Positions 52,507-61,578 of a stretch of 64,000 nucleotides of DNA are shown here, piece by piece. Within the stretch, counting starts at the first letter, position 1; each line of letters starts with the position of its first letter. The DNA is from Sulfitobacter sp. M05 (GTDB lineage: Bacteria; Pseudomonadota; Alphaproteobacteria; Rhodobacterales; Rhodobacteraceae), in the NCBI RefSeq assembly GCF_029285175.1, contig NZ_JABEDH010000001.1, forward strand, positions 930,001 to 994,000, written 5' to 3'. The notes under the pieces were generated by a model that saw only the letters and a list, made by a program, of their open reading frames with translations, was not told the origin of the DNA and did no database searches. The position numbers were made by a program, and so were the translations under genes.

Positions 52507-53130
52507 TTACGCCAGCGACGTCACCCAAAGGATCGTCGCATCCTCGGCGCTGGTGGACACCACGTTATGCCCCATCGTCGCATCATAATAGGCGCTGTCA
52601 CCTCGCCGCAATTCCACGGGTTCGTAAAACTCTGTGAACAGTTGCACCACACCGGTTAACACATAGAGAAACTCTTCTCCGTCGTGGCGCACCCAGCCAT
52701 CGAATTCATCCATTGAACGGGCTCTGATCCGCGCGCGGTACGGCAGCATCTGCTTTTTGCGCAGCGAATCTGCAAGCAGCTCGTGTTCATAAGTGACCGT
52801 CGCTTTGGCCGCCCCTTCACCTGACTTGGTGACCGCCATACGCCCGTTGATCTTTTCCGCCGCCGGTGGGGTGAACAGCTGGGGCACAGAGATTTCCAAA
52901 CCGACGGCCAGTTTCTTCAACGCCTCATAGGTTGGCGACATCTGGCCATTCTCGATCTTGCTGAGCGTCGAGCGCGCCAGCCCGGCCTGCCCTGCGGCCT
53001 GCTCCAGCGTCCAGCCCCGCGCTTTGCGCAATTCACGCACACGCACCCCCAGATCGACAGGTGGGGCGGTGTCATTCTCGCCGTTTTCGCGGGCGATACG
53101 GATCAGGGAAGGCGACGTCGTTTCACTCAT
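52507..53130 (-). CDS. XRE-family regulator with C-terminal cupin domain
   Basis: A 207-residue regulator. The N-terminal helix-turn-helix is VRELRKARGWTLEQAAGQAG then LARSTLSKIENGQMSPTYEA (about residues 28-70). The C-terminal cupin (about 125-205) has GWVRHDGEEFLYVLTGVV and ELRRGDSAYYDATMGHNVVS, a small-molecule-sensing barrel. It is divergent from the acyl-CoA synthetase gene (64 nt apart) and probably controls it. Confidence 0.88.
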   Translation of the reverse strand: MSETTSPSLIRIARENGENDTAPPVDLGVRVRELRKARGWTLEQAAGQAGLARSTLSKIENGQMSPTYEALKKLAVGLEISVPQLFTPPAAEKINGRMAVTKSGEGAAKATVTYEHELLADSLRKKQMLPYRARIRARSMDEFDGWVRHDGEEFLYVLTGVVQLFTEFYEPVELRRGDSAYYDATMGHNVVSTSAEDATILWVTSLA

Positions 53131-53194
53131 CCCCTTGCTATACCGACCGGACCTGTGCCTTGCAACGGATGTCGTGTTGCTCTAGCGCGTCTCT

Positions 53195-54691
53195 ATGACC
53201 AAATCTTCTGACACTGCTTCCCCGTTCAACCTTGCGGCCTATGTTCTGGAGGCCGGCACCCGCCTGCCCGACAAGATCGCCCTGTCCCTGCTGTCCCGCG
53301 ATGGCAGCGAAGACTGGACCTATGCCAGACTGATCGCCGCGGTTCGCGGCACTGCGACCGGATTGCTGGAAAACGGGTTAAGCCCCGGTGACATCGTACT
53401 GATGCGCCTTGGCAATACGCCGGATTTCCCGATTGCCTATCTCGGGGCGCTGGCCGCAGGTCTGGTGCCTGTGCCCACTGCCGCCGCTTTGACCGCCCAT
53501 GAAGTTGCCAAAATCATTCCGGCCCTAAAACCTGCCGCCATTCTGCACGATGCCGATGTCGCCAGTCCGGATTTTACAAAAGTTATCGACCTTAACGCTC
53601 TGCGTAAGATGCGTGATCTGCCGCCAGCCCCCTTTCATATGGGCGATCCCGAGCGGTTGGGATATATCATTTACACATCCGGCACTTCAGGCAAACCAAC
53701 GGCAGTAATGCACGCCCACCGCGCCATTCTGGCCCGACAGATGATGTTTGACGGCTGGTACGGGCTGACTGCGCAGGATCGGCTGTTGCACGCCGGCGCG
53801 TTCAACTGGACTTATACACTTGGCACCGGCCTGATGGATCCCTGGACACGCGGGGCCACCGCACTGATCCCTGTTGCCGGCACACCTCCCGCCGCCCTGC
53901 CCGATCTGATGAAAACACATAAGGCCAGCATTTTTGCCGCGGCTCCCGGCGTCTACCGTCAGATGCTGCGCGATCTGTCTCCGCTTTATCTGCCAGCGCT
54001 GCGTCACGGTTTGAGTGCCGGCGAAAAGATGACAGCAATTGTGCGCGACACATGGGCCGAGATTACAAACACGCCGGTCTATGAGGCCTTTGGCATGTCT
54101 GAATGTTCCACCTTTATTTCGGGCAACCCCACAACCCCCGCCAAGGACGGAGCCATCGGCGCGGCTCAACCGGGCCGGCAGGTTGCCATCCTCGGGCCCA
54201 AAGGCCCTGCGCGCATCGACACCCCCGGCACTATCGCGATCCACCGCACGGACCCGGGCCTGATGCTGGGCTATATGAATGACAGCGCCCTGACCAAGTC
54301 CAAGTTTGACGGCGATTGGTTCCTGACCGGCGATCAGGGGATGATGGATGCGCAAGGCCAGATCACCTATCTGGGGCGCACCGACGATATGATGAACGCA
54401 GGCGGGTTTCGCGTTTCCCCGCTGGAGGTCGAGGAAACCCTGCTGGGCATTCCCGGCGTCACCGGCATTGGCGTTACAGAGGTCGAGATCAAGAAAAACA
54501 CCCAGGTAATTGCCGCCTTCTATACCGCCGCCGCCCCGATCAAGGAATATACCCTGACCGACTTTGCCACGGCCAATCTTGCGCGTTACAAACAACCGCG
54601 TCTTTACGTTCATGTCGATGCCCTGCCCACCAGCGGCAACGGCAAAATCCAGCGCAGCCAGTTGCGCGACAGTTTCGAGGCCCAGAAATGA
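53195..54691 (+). CDS. AMP-dependent acyl-CoA synthetase/ligase
   Basis: A 498-residue adenylate-forming enzyme. IIYTSGTSGKPTAVMHAHRA is the ATP P-loop, YEAFGMSECSTFISGN the A4/A5 region, DWFLTGDQGMMDAQGQITYL the ATP-binding segment and LPTSGNGKIQRSQLR the C-terminal catalytic Lys motif. The acid substrate is not evident; the ring-type ligases (benzoate or similar) are the nearest style. Its stop overlaps the DsbA-like gene by 4 nt (ATGA 54688-54691). Confidence 0.8.
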   Translation: MTKSSDTASPFNLAAYVLEAGTRLPDKIALSLLSRDGSEDWTYARLIAAVRGTATGLLENGLSPGDIVLMRLGNTPDFPIAYLGALAAGLVPVPTAAALTAHEVAKIIPALKPAAILHDADVASPDFTKVIDLNALRKMRDLPPAPFHMGDPERLGYIIYTSGTSGKPTAVMHAHRAILARQMMFDGWYGLTAQDRLLHAGAFNWTYTLGTGLMDPWTRGATALIPVAGTPPAALPDLMKTHKASIFAAAPGVYRQMLRDLSPLYLPALRHGLSAGEKMTAIVRDTWAEITNTPVYEAFGMSECSTFISGNPTTPAKDGAIGAAQPGRQVAILGPKGPARIDTPGTIAIHRTDPGLMLGYMNDSALTKSKFDGDWFLTGDQGMMDAQGQITYLGRTDDMMNAGGFRVSPLEVEETLLGIPGVTGIGVTEVEIKKNTQVIAAFYTAAAPIKEYTLTDFATANLARYKQPRLYVHVDALPTSGNGKIQRSQLRDSFEAQK

Positions 54692-55329
54692 CCCAGACCA
54701 TCAAGCTCGACATTATGTCAGACCCGATCTGCCCGTGGTGCTATATCGGCAAGACCCATCTGGATGTGGCCATAAAAGACAACCCCAACCATCCTTTTGT
54801 GATTGAATGGCACCCATTCCAGTTGAACCCGGACATGCCGTCCGGAGGCATGGACAGGCGCGCCTATCTGGAAGGGAAATTCGGCGGCAAGGAAGCCGCA
54901 GCAAAGGCCTATGCGCCTGTGCTGGAACATGCCCAAAAGGCCGGTCTCGACATCAATTTCGAAGGGATGAAACGCACCCCCAATACCCTGAATGCCCACC
55001 GCCTGATCCATTGGGCCGGCATTGAGGGCCGTCAGACCGCTGCGGTTTCGGCGCTGTTTCACGCCTATTTTGTCGATGCGCGCGATATTGGTGATGCCGA
55101 GGTTCTGGCCGATATTGCGGACGGTATCGAAATGGATGCCGCAGTGGTAACCCGCCTGCTGAACACCGAAGAGGATGTACAAGCGATCCGCGATCGGGAT
55201 GCCCACAGCCGCAAGATGGGCATTACATCGGTGCCCACCTTTATCGTTGGCGGCCAGCACGCAGTGCCCGGGGCACAGCCGCCGGAACTTTGGACCAATG
55301 TCATCGCGGAATTGACCCAAGCGCAATAA
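54688..55329 (+). CDS. DsbA family oxidoreductase, FrnE-like
   Basis: A 213-residue thioredoxin-fold protein with the active site CPWCY at residues 14-18 (DIMSDPICPWCYIGK). The cis-Pro loop is GITSVPTFIVGGQHAVPGAQ. No signal peptide, so it is cytoplasmic, like FrnE and 2-hydroxychromene-2-carboxylate isomerase relatives. Coupled to the acyl-CoA synthetase gene. Which disulfide or isomerisation substrate it uses is unknown. Confidence 0.82.
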   Translation: MTQTIKLDIMSDPICPWCYIGKTHLDVAIKDNPNHPFVIEWHPFQLNPDMPSGGMDRRAYLEGKFGGKEAAAKAYAPVLEHAQKAGLDINFEGMKRTPNTLNAHRLIHWAGIEGRQTAAVSALFHAYFVDARDIGDAEVLADIADGIEMDAAVVTRLLNTEEDVQAIRDRDAHSRKMGITSVPTFIVGGQHAVPGAQPPELWTNVIAELTQAQ

Positions 55330-55467
55330 ATGCCACGGAAGTGCGGTATTGCAATCGGGCCACAGCCTCAGGTCTTTCTGACCTATTGGCTTTGCCAAGC
55401 GCCCTGCACTGACTTACGATTTTGGCAAAAGGGGCAAAAGACCCCGACGGCTGAGCAGAATTGAAAA

Positions 55468-55662
55468 ATGGCAGATCAAACACCAACACCGTTTCCGGTG
55501 GCATTTATTCGTGTATCGAAAATCTCTTGTGACTGGCGCGCCGGGCCCCTGCACTGTGTGGCGCAACTCGCCGCGCAGGCAACCGCTGGCGGCATCAAAG
55601 CGATATGGCGCAATGAGGTGGGCGGTGCCTATGTCACACCCGCCCGCGAGGCCCAGGCATGA
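55468..55662 (+). CDS. Small hypothetical protein coupled to the cytidylyltransferase-like gene
   Basis: A possible 64-residue protein (MADQTPTPFPVAFIRVSKIS through VGGAYVTPAREAQA). I do not recognise it. Support comes from its ATG 55468 after a short A-rich leader and its stop overlapping the next start in ATGA (55659-55662), the coupling style of this genome. It has two Cys and no signal peptide or membrane helix. It could also be chance; confidence is low. Confidence 0.4.
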   Translation: MADQTPTPFPVAFIRVSKISCDWRAGPLHCVAQLAAQATAGGIKAIWRNEVGGAYVTPAREAQA

Positions 55663-56069
55663 ACCGGTCCCGTGTGATCCTGAGTTATGGCCGGTTTGAC
55701 GGGTTGAGCCAGCACCACGTGCGTTTCCTGCGCTCTGTCAGCGCAATGGGGCACGAACTGATCATTGGCTGTACCTCGGATGCTTTGGCCGCTCAAAACG
55801 GCATGCCCTGCACCCAGAACTTTGAAACCCGCCGCGCCGTTTTGGAAAGCTGCCGTTTTGTCTCGCGGGTGATTCCCCAAACCAGTTTGAGCCAAAAACG
55901 CACCGACATAGTGAACTATAATGTGTCAGTTCTGGTGTCTGACACCGCTAAAAACGGGCTATTTGATGATTTGCAGGACGTGGCACAGGTAATTTACCTG
56001 CCGCCCCATCCTGCGAGAAAATATGGCCATGAGCCTGAATTTCAGAGAAAAATCAGGGTTTCGCGCTGA
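55659..56069 (+). CDS. Degenerate cytidylyltransferase-like protein
   Basis: A 136-residue protein of the nucleotidyltransferase (TagD/GCT) type: RVILSYGRFDGLSQHHVRFL, GHELIIGCTSD, TRRAVLESCRFVSRVIPQ, QKRTDIVNYNVSVLV and FDDLQDVAQVIYLPP align with glycerol-3-phosphate cytidylyltransferase sequences. The catalytic signature, normally F-H-x-G-H, reads LSQHH, so the first His and the Gly are missing, and the terminal R-T-x-x-I-S-T motif is absent. Activity is doubtful; a binding or regulatory role, or decay, is likely. Confidence 0.65.
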   Translation: MNRSRVILSYGRFDGLSQHHVRFLRSVSAMGHELIIGCTSDALAAQNGMPCTQNFETRRAVLESCRFVSRVIPQTSLSQKRTDIVNYNVSVLVSDTAKNGLFDDLQDVAQVIYLPPHPARKYGHEPEFQRKIRVSR

Positions 56070-56168
56070 TTTGTAGCAGGTAGCCATTGTAGACGGTTCA
56101 ACCATAGGGTAGTTCTGACGCCAAGTCGCGTCACTCTTTGCTGTGACAGACACAGCGGAGCCAGAACA

Positions 56169-57398
56169 TTGCCATCTTCTACCCAACCGTTCGCCTTAAG
56201 TCGGACTGAATTCGTCGCGTTGATTGCGATGATGTTTGCAACCATTGCATTCTCAATTGATGCTATGCTGCCCGCTCTGCCCAGCATCGGTGCAGAACTC
56301 TCGCCGGATCAGCCCAACCGCGTCTCACTTATCCTGACATCCTTTGTCTTTGGCATGGGCATCGGAACATTTATCGCCGGCCCTCTGTCGGATAGTTTTG
56401 GCCGCAAACCGATCATCTATGCCGGTGCAACAATTTACATCCTGTCGGCCGCAGTGGCATGGGCCAGCTCATCCGTTGAGGTGATGTTGGTGGCCCGGAT
56501 ATTCCAAGGCTTTGGCGCGGCGGGGCCGCGTATCGTTTCTGTTGCCATCGTACGTGATCTGTTTTCGGGCCGGGAAATGGCCAAAATCGTGTCAATCGTT
56601 ATGTTGGTCTTTACGCTGGTCCCAGCGATGGCCCCCTTGCTCGGTTCATTTATCATCGCCGGTTTTGGCTGGCGCGGCATATTCGTCGCCTTTATCACGT
56701 TTTCTGCGCTGTCAGTGGCCTGGATGAGTGCACGGATGCCCGAAACCCTTCCGGTCACAAACCGCCGTCCTTTACGGTTCTCCCTGATATTTTCGGCACT
56801 GAAGGAACTCTTTTCACATCCGTCCGTCCGTACTTCCATCCTTGTCCAATCTTTGGCCATGGGCATGTTGTTCTCAATGTTGACCCTGGTTCAGCCGATC
56901 TATTTTGAAGTCTATGACCGTGCTGCGTCTTTTCCCTATTGGTTCGGGGCCGTGGCCCTGTTTGCCGGCACAGCCAGCTTGTTGAACGCCATCATGGTGG
57001 TGCGATACGGTATGCGCAGACTGGTCACCGTGACGCTGGCTTTCCAGATCGTTTTTTCCAGCATCATGTTGGGATTTGATCTTGGTTCCCTGCCCGGGAA
57101 TTATGGGTTTGCTGCATTTGTCGCCTTTCAGACATGCCTGTTCTTTCAAGCCGGTCTAACTCTTGGCAATCTCAATGCCATCGCCATGGAACCTGTCGGT
57201 CATATCGCCGGTATCGCCGCATCGGCAATTGCCGCAATTTCGACGGTATTGGCTGCCCTGATGGCCTCACCCATCGGTTTGTTGTTCGATGGTACCATCA
57301 AACCATTGGTCGTTGCCGTGCTGATCATGGCGATGATTGGATATATCCTGATGTTGCGCTTGGGACGCATTGAAACCCGCGCGGCCAATCAACCGTAA
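56169..57398 (+). CDS. Bcr/CflA family drug efflux transporter (MFS)
   Basis: A 409-residue major facilitator with twelve helices. FSIDAMLPALPSIGAEL marks helix 1 and the Bcr/CflA motif, and GPLSDSFGRKPIIY is the loop 2-3 motif with conserved Arg-Lys. The start is TTG 56169 with GGAG about 10 nt upstream; no ATG gives a complete first helix. It ends 30 nt from mfd, with a terminator between. Confidence 0.85.
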   Translation: MPSSTQPFALSRTEFVALIAMMFATIAFSIDAMLPALPSIGAELSPDQPNRVSLILTSFVFGMGIGTFIAGPLSDSFGRKPIIYAGATIYILSAAVAWASSSVEVMLVARIFQGFGAAGPRIVSVAIVRDLFSGREMAKIVSIVMLVFTLVPAMAPLLGSFIIAGFGWRGIFVAFITFSALSVAWMSARMPETLPVTNRRPLRFSLIFSALKELFSHPSVRTSILVQSLAMGMLFSMLTLVQPIYFEVYDRAASFPYWFGAVALFAGTASLLNAIMVVRYGMRRLVTVTLAFQIVFSSIMLGFDLGSLPGNYGFAAFVAFQTCLFFQAGLTLGNLNAIAMEPVGHIAGIAASAIAAISTVLAALMASPIGLLFDGTIKPLVVAVLIMAMIGYILMLRLGRIETRAANQP

Positions 57399-57408
57399 TC
57401 AATCCGGC

Positions 57409-57438
57409 GTAACCGGCTTCGTTGCCGGTTACTTCTTT
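57409..57438. terminator. Bidirectional terminator between the MFS gene and mfd
   Basis: GTAACCGGC (57409-57417) pairs with GCCGGTTAC (57424-57432) around a 6-nt loop and TTCTTT follows on the plus strand. Its right arm contains the mfd stop codon (57429-57431). Confidence 0.7.
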
Positions 57439-60400
57439 GCTTTGGCTGCCTTTTGCTTGGCAATCACATGTTCGGCAAGATCACGGGCAATGGCAAAGGC
57501 CCCCTTGATCTTGTCCGCATCTGACTTCCAGTCGCGCTTCACCACGATCTTGTTTTCACGTACCTTGGCCAGCCCACGCTGGTCCTGAATGAACGACACC
57601 AAACCTTCGGGAGAGGCGAATTTGTCGTTATGGAACTGGATCGTCGCCCCTTTTGGCCCGCCGTCCAGCTTGGCAATGCCCGCGCGTTTGCACATTGCCT
57701 TGATCCTCACCACCAGCATCAGGGTGTTAACCTCCTTTGGCAGTTTGCCAAAACGGTCAATCAATTCCGCCGCAAACCCTTCCAGCTCGACCTTGGTGCT
57801 AAGGCCTGACAGGCGGCGATAAAGACCCAACCGCACATCCAGATCCGGTACAAAGGTTTCGGGGATCAACACCGGCACACCCAGATTGATCTGTGGTGCC
57901 CATTGCTCATCCGTTTCCGACAGCCCTTCCATCTGGCCAGATCTGATCTTGGAAATCGCTTCTTCCAGCATGGACTGATACATCTCAAAGCCGACGTCGC
58001 GCATCTGGCCGGATTGCTCTTCGCCCAGCAGGTTACCCGCGCCGCGAATGTCCATGTCCTGTGACGCCAGCGTGAAACCGGCCCCCAGCGTGTCGAGCGA
58101 ACCCAGCACCCGCAGCCGCTTTTCCGCCAGCGGCGTCAGCTTGGCGCGCGGCTTGGTTGTCAGATAGGCATAGGCGCGGGTTTTAGAGCGGCCCACGCGG
58201 CCCCTGATCTGATAAAGCTGCGCAAGACCGAACATATCGGCGCGGTGAACAATCATGGTATTGGCCGTCGGAATATCCAGACCGGACTCCACAATTGTTG
58301 TTGCCAGCAGGATGTCGAACTTGCCATCATAAAAGGCGTTCATCCGGTCATCTAGCTCTCCTGCTGCCATCTGACCATGCGCCACAACATAGCTCAGCTC
58401 TGGCAGCTGATCTTTCAGGAATGCTTCGATCTCGGGCAGGTCACTGATGCGCGGCACCACATAGAAGGACTGTCCGCCGCGATAATGTTCCCGCAACAGG
58501 GCCTCGCGCAGGGTCACCGCATCGAATTCACTGACATAGGTGCGGATCGCCAGACGGTCGACCGGCGGTGTCCCGATGATGCTCAGATCCCGCACACCGG
58601 TCAGCGACAGTTGCAAGGTGCGCGGGATCGGCGTCGCAGTCAGGGTCAACACGTGAATGTCGGTGCGCAAGGACTTCAGCCGTTCCTTGTGCTGCACACC
58701 AAAATGCTGTTCTTCGTCGATCACCAATAGGCCAAGGTTCAGAAACTTGATGCCTTTCGCCAACAGCGCATGGGTGCCGATAACAATATCAACCGTCCCC
58801 TTGGCCATGCCCTCTTTGGTTGCCGCGGCCTCCTTGGCGGGCACAAAACGGCTCAGCTGGCGCACTTCAATCGGAAAGCCGCGAAACCGTTCTGTAAAGC
58901 TCTTGTAGTGTTGCCGTGCCAGCAGGGTTGTCGGCGCAATGACCGCCACCTGCACACCGGACATAGCCGCCACAAACGCCGCCCGCATGGCCACTTCGGT
59001 CTTGCCGAAACCAACGTCACCACAGATCAGCCGATCCATCGGGTTACCACTGGTCAGATCGTCGATCACATCAGAAATCGCGCGCAGCTGGTCATCGGTT
59101 TCTTGATAGGGAAAACGGGCCGAAAACGCATCCCACATGCCTGGTGGCGGGTCCAAAACCGGCGCCCGGCGCAGCGCGCGTTCGGCGGCGATGCGGATCA
59201 GTTTGTCCGCCATCTCGCGAATGCGCTCTTTCAGCTTGGCCTTTTTCGACTGCCAAGCCCCGCCCCCCAGCTTGTCCAGCAGACCTTCTTCATGGCCGTA
59301 CTTACTTAACAGTTCGATATTTTCGACCGGCAGGTACAGCTTTGAATTTTCGGCATATTCCAGCAGCAGGCATTCATGTGCCGCCCCTGCCGCAGTGATC
59401 ACCTCCATGCCCAGGTAACGACCGATGCCGTGATCAACATGCACCACCAGATCACCCGGCGTCAGGCTTTGGGTTTCCGTCAGAAAGTTCGCCGCGCGTT
59501 TCTTGCGTTTGGGGGCGCGGATCAAGCGGTCACCCAGCACATCCTGCTCGGAAATGACGGTCAGCTTGCCGTTTTGCCAAGGGGCCTCGAACCCGTGTTC
59601 CAACGCCCATACCGCCAGATGCAAGCCGCGCTTGCCCAACCTGTTCGCCGACGGGATCGGGATCGCTTCGGCGAGTCCCTCATCCTCAATCAACCCGGTC
59701 AGGCGCTCGCGCGCGCCCTCAGAGTAACTGGCAATCAGCACAGGGCCGTCCTGAAGCTTTGCCTTGATATGCCCTGCCAGTGCGCCAAAAAGACTGATGC
59801 TTTCCTGCTGGCGTTCCGGGGCAAAATCACGTCCGATCCGCGCCCCCGCGTCCAGCACATTTGGGCCGGTGGGCTGTGGCAAGGGGTTCATCTGGATCAC
59901 GCGGTGGTCCGCAGTTGCCAACAACCATGCCTCGTCCGTCAGATACATGCCTTCGGGGGGCGCGGGTTTATAAACGCTGTCCATCTTGGACCGGTTCGCC
60001 ATGGCAATCTTGCGAGTCTCATATTGATCCGCAATGCTGTCCCAACGGGCCAGACGGCTGGCGGTCAACTGATCATCCAAGGTGACAGACGCGCCCGGCA
60101 AATAGTCAAACAGGGTCTCCATATCGGCATGGAAAAACGCCAGCCAATGCTCGGCCCCTTGATGTTTGCGCCCGGCGCTGATCGCTTCGTATAGCGGATC
60201 ATCGGTGCCCGCCGCGCCAAATTCGATCCGGTAGTTTTGCCGGAACCGGGTAATTGCCGCTTCGTCCAGAATAACCTCGGACACCGGAGCCAGTTCGACC
60301 AGATCAAGTTTTTCCGTGGTGCGCTGGGTCGCCGGGTCAAACCGGCGCGCCCCGTCCAACACGTCGCCAAACAGATCCAGCCGTACAGGGCCTAAATCAC

Positions 60401-60899
60401 CGGGCGGGAAAATATCGATGATCCCCCCGCGCACCGCGTAATCGCCCGGTTCCATCACCGTCGGGCTTTGCACAAACCCCATTCGGACCAGAAAATCGCG
60501 CAGAGCTTTCTCGTCAATCCGCGCCCCGACCTGCGCCGAAAACGCCGCATCCCGCAGAACCGAGCGCGCCGGCACCCGCTGCGTTGCCGCGTTCAGTGTG
60601 GTCAATAGCACAAACCGGTCCGGCATCCCGTGAACCAACCCTGCCAGCGTCGCCATCCGTTGCGCAGATATATCTGCATTCGGCGACACACGGTCATAGG
60701 GCAGGCAGTCCCATCCGGGGAAAGTGATCACTGGTAAGTCAGGTGCAAAAAACGCCAAAGCTGCCTGCACTGCGGCCATGCGTTTGTCGTCACGCGCAAC
60801 ATGCACAAGGCTGCCGCTGCGCCCCAGTTCATCAATAATCGCGCGGGCGTCAAAACCCTCGGGCACGCCAGAAAGGGTGATTTTACTCGGATTGGTCAT
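57429..60899 (-). CDS. mfd: Transcription-repair coupling factor
   Basis: An 1156-residue DNA translocase that displaces stalled RNA polymerase and recruits UvrA. In order: UvrB-like homology domains (to about 350), the CarD-like polymerase-interaction domain (GDLVVHVDHGIGRYLGME, about 485-500), the helicase core with Walker A GDVGFGKTEVA near residue 625 and the box II DEEQHFG, TATPIPRTL, motif VI RGRVGRSKTRAYAY, and the C-terminal TRCF domain. Length is full. ATG 60899 is the only good start. Confidence 0.95.
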   Translation of the reverse strand: MTNPSKITLSGVPEGFDARAIIDELGRSGSLVHVARDDKRMAAVQAALAFFAPDLPVITFPGWDCLPYDRVSPNADISAQRMATLAGLVHGMPDRFVLLTTLNAATQRVPARSVLRDAAFSAQVGARIDEKALRDFLVRMGFVQSPTVMEPGDYAVRGGIIDIFPPGDLGPVRLDLFGDVLDGARRFDPATQRTTEKLDLVELAPVSEVILDEAAITRFRQNYRIEFGAAGTDDPLYEAISAGRKHQGAEHWLAFFHADMETLFDYLPGASVTLDDQLTASRLARWDSIADQYETRKIAMANRSKMDSVYKPAPPEGMYLTDEAWLLATADHRVIQMNPLPQPTGPNVLDAGARIGRDFAPERQQESISLFGALAGHIKAKLQDGPVLIASYSEGARERLTGLIEDEGLAEAIPIPSANRLGKRGLHLAVWALEHGFEAPWQNGKLTVISEQDVLGDRLIRAPKRKKRAANFLTETQSLTPGDLVVHVDHGIGRYLGMEVITAAGAAHECLLLEYAENSKLYLPVENIELLSKYGHEEGLLDKLGGGAWQSKKAKLKERIREMADKLIRIAAERALRRAPVLDPPPGMWDAFSARFPYQETDDQLRAISDVIDDLTSGNPMDRLICGDVGFGKTEVAMRAAFVAAMSGVQVAVIAPTTLLARQHYKSFTERFRGFPIEVRQLSRFVPAKEAAATKEGMAKGTVDIVIGTHALLAKGIKFLNLGLLVIDEEQHFGVQHKERLKSLRTDIHVLTLTATPIPRTLQLSLTGVRDLSIIGTPPVDRLAIRTYVSEFDAVTLREALLREHYRGGQSFYVVPRISDLPEIEAFLKDQLPELSYVVAHGQMAAGELDDRMNAFYDGKFDILLATTIVESGLDIPTANTMIVHRADMFGLAQLYQIRGRVGRSKTRAYAYLTTKPRAKLTPLAEKRLRVLGSLDTLGAGFTLASQDMDIRGAGNLLGEEQSGQMRDVGFEMYQSMLEEAISKIRSGQMEGLSETDEQWAPQINLGVPVLIPETFVPDLDVRLGLYRRLSGLSTKVELEGFAAELIDRFGKLPKEVNTLMLVVRIKAMCKRAGIAKLDGGPKGATIQFHNDKFASPEGLVSFIQDQRGLAKVRENKIVVKRDWKSDADKIKGAFAIARDLAEHVIAKQKAAKAKK

Positions 60900-60930
60900 G
60901 ACGTCTCAATTGGCTTTCGGGCCTGCGCTG

Positions 60931-61464
60931 TCAACCGCCCAAAGGTCCCAAACTCATATTCTGGTACATCCCCCAAAGAGCGGTCACGAAAATCGACACC
61001 ATGCCGATGATCTGGGTGTAAAGCCGGTGCCGGTTCATCCGCTTGAAAAGCACTTCACCGGAAGAATTCTCAGCCTCGATGATACGCGCGGTCGACAGGC
61101 TCAGCATTCCGACAATCGACAGCGGCAGCGCCAGCAGAAACACGGCCTGCGCAAATTCGTTGTCATAGACAAAGCCCAGCATCACCAGCATGGTCAGAAA
61201 AAAACAGGAAAACCCCGCCAGCCAAAGCCCCGACACCCGCCCGATATACAACAACCGGTTCACATTGATCCGCACCATATCCTCAAGGTCGACCTGCGCG
61301 TCTTCGCCGTACCGACGCGCCCGCAACACCATGTCATAAGGCACACCGATCACCCAATGCCCTGCCGTCGACCAGACAACGGCCAGAACGATCCAGAACC
61401 ACAGGTTCGAGAACGAGCGCATGTCGATGATTTCGAAAAGCGTTTGGTACCAGTCCAACGTCAT
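60931..61464 (-). CDS. Membrane protein annotated elsewhere as 'component of SufBCD complex'
   Basis: A 177-residue integral membrane protein with about four helices. MTLDWYQTLFEIIDMRSFSN, WSTAGHWVIGVPYDMVLRAR and DMVRINVNRLLYIGRVSG match a Rhodobacterales family that carries this name; no evidence for a link to Fe-S assembly is visible here. ATG 61464 gives the family's usual start; a longer open frame upstream overlaps hemB. It sits 31 nt upstream of mfd on the same strand. Confidence 0.7.
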   Translation of the reverse strand: MTLDWYQTLFEIIDMRSFSNLWFWIVLAVVWSTAGHWVIGVPYDMVLRARRYGEDAQVDLEDMVRINVNRLLYIGRVSGLWLAGFSCFFLTMLVMLGFVYDNEFAQAVFLLALPLSIVGMLSLSTARIIEAENSSGEVLFKRMNRHRLYTQIIGMVSIFVTALWGMYQNMSLGPLGG

Positions 61465-61578
61465 GCCCCAGCAGGTGAAAGTCAAAAGGTGATACCCAAG
61501 CTCGCCGCCAATTCCTACCCTTGAGTGCGCAGATTTTTCATGGAAAGACTGCGCAACACATTTGTGAGGTATTTTTGC

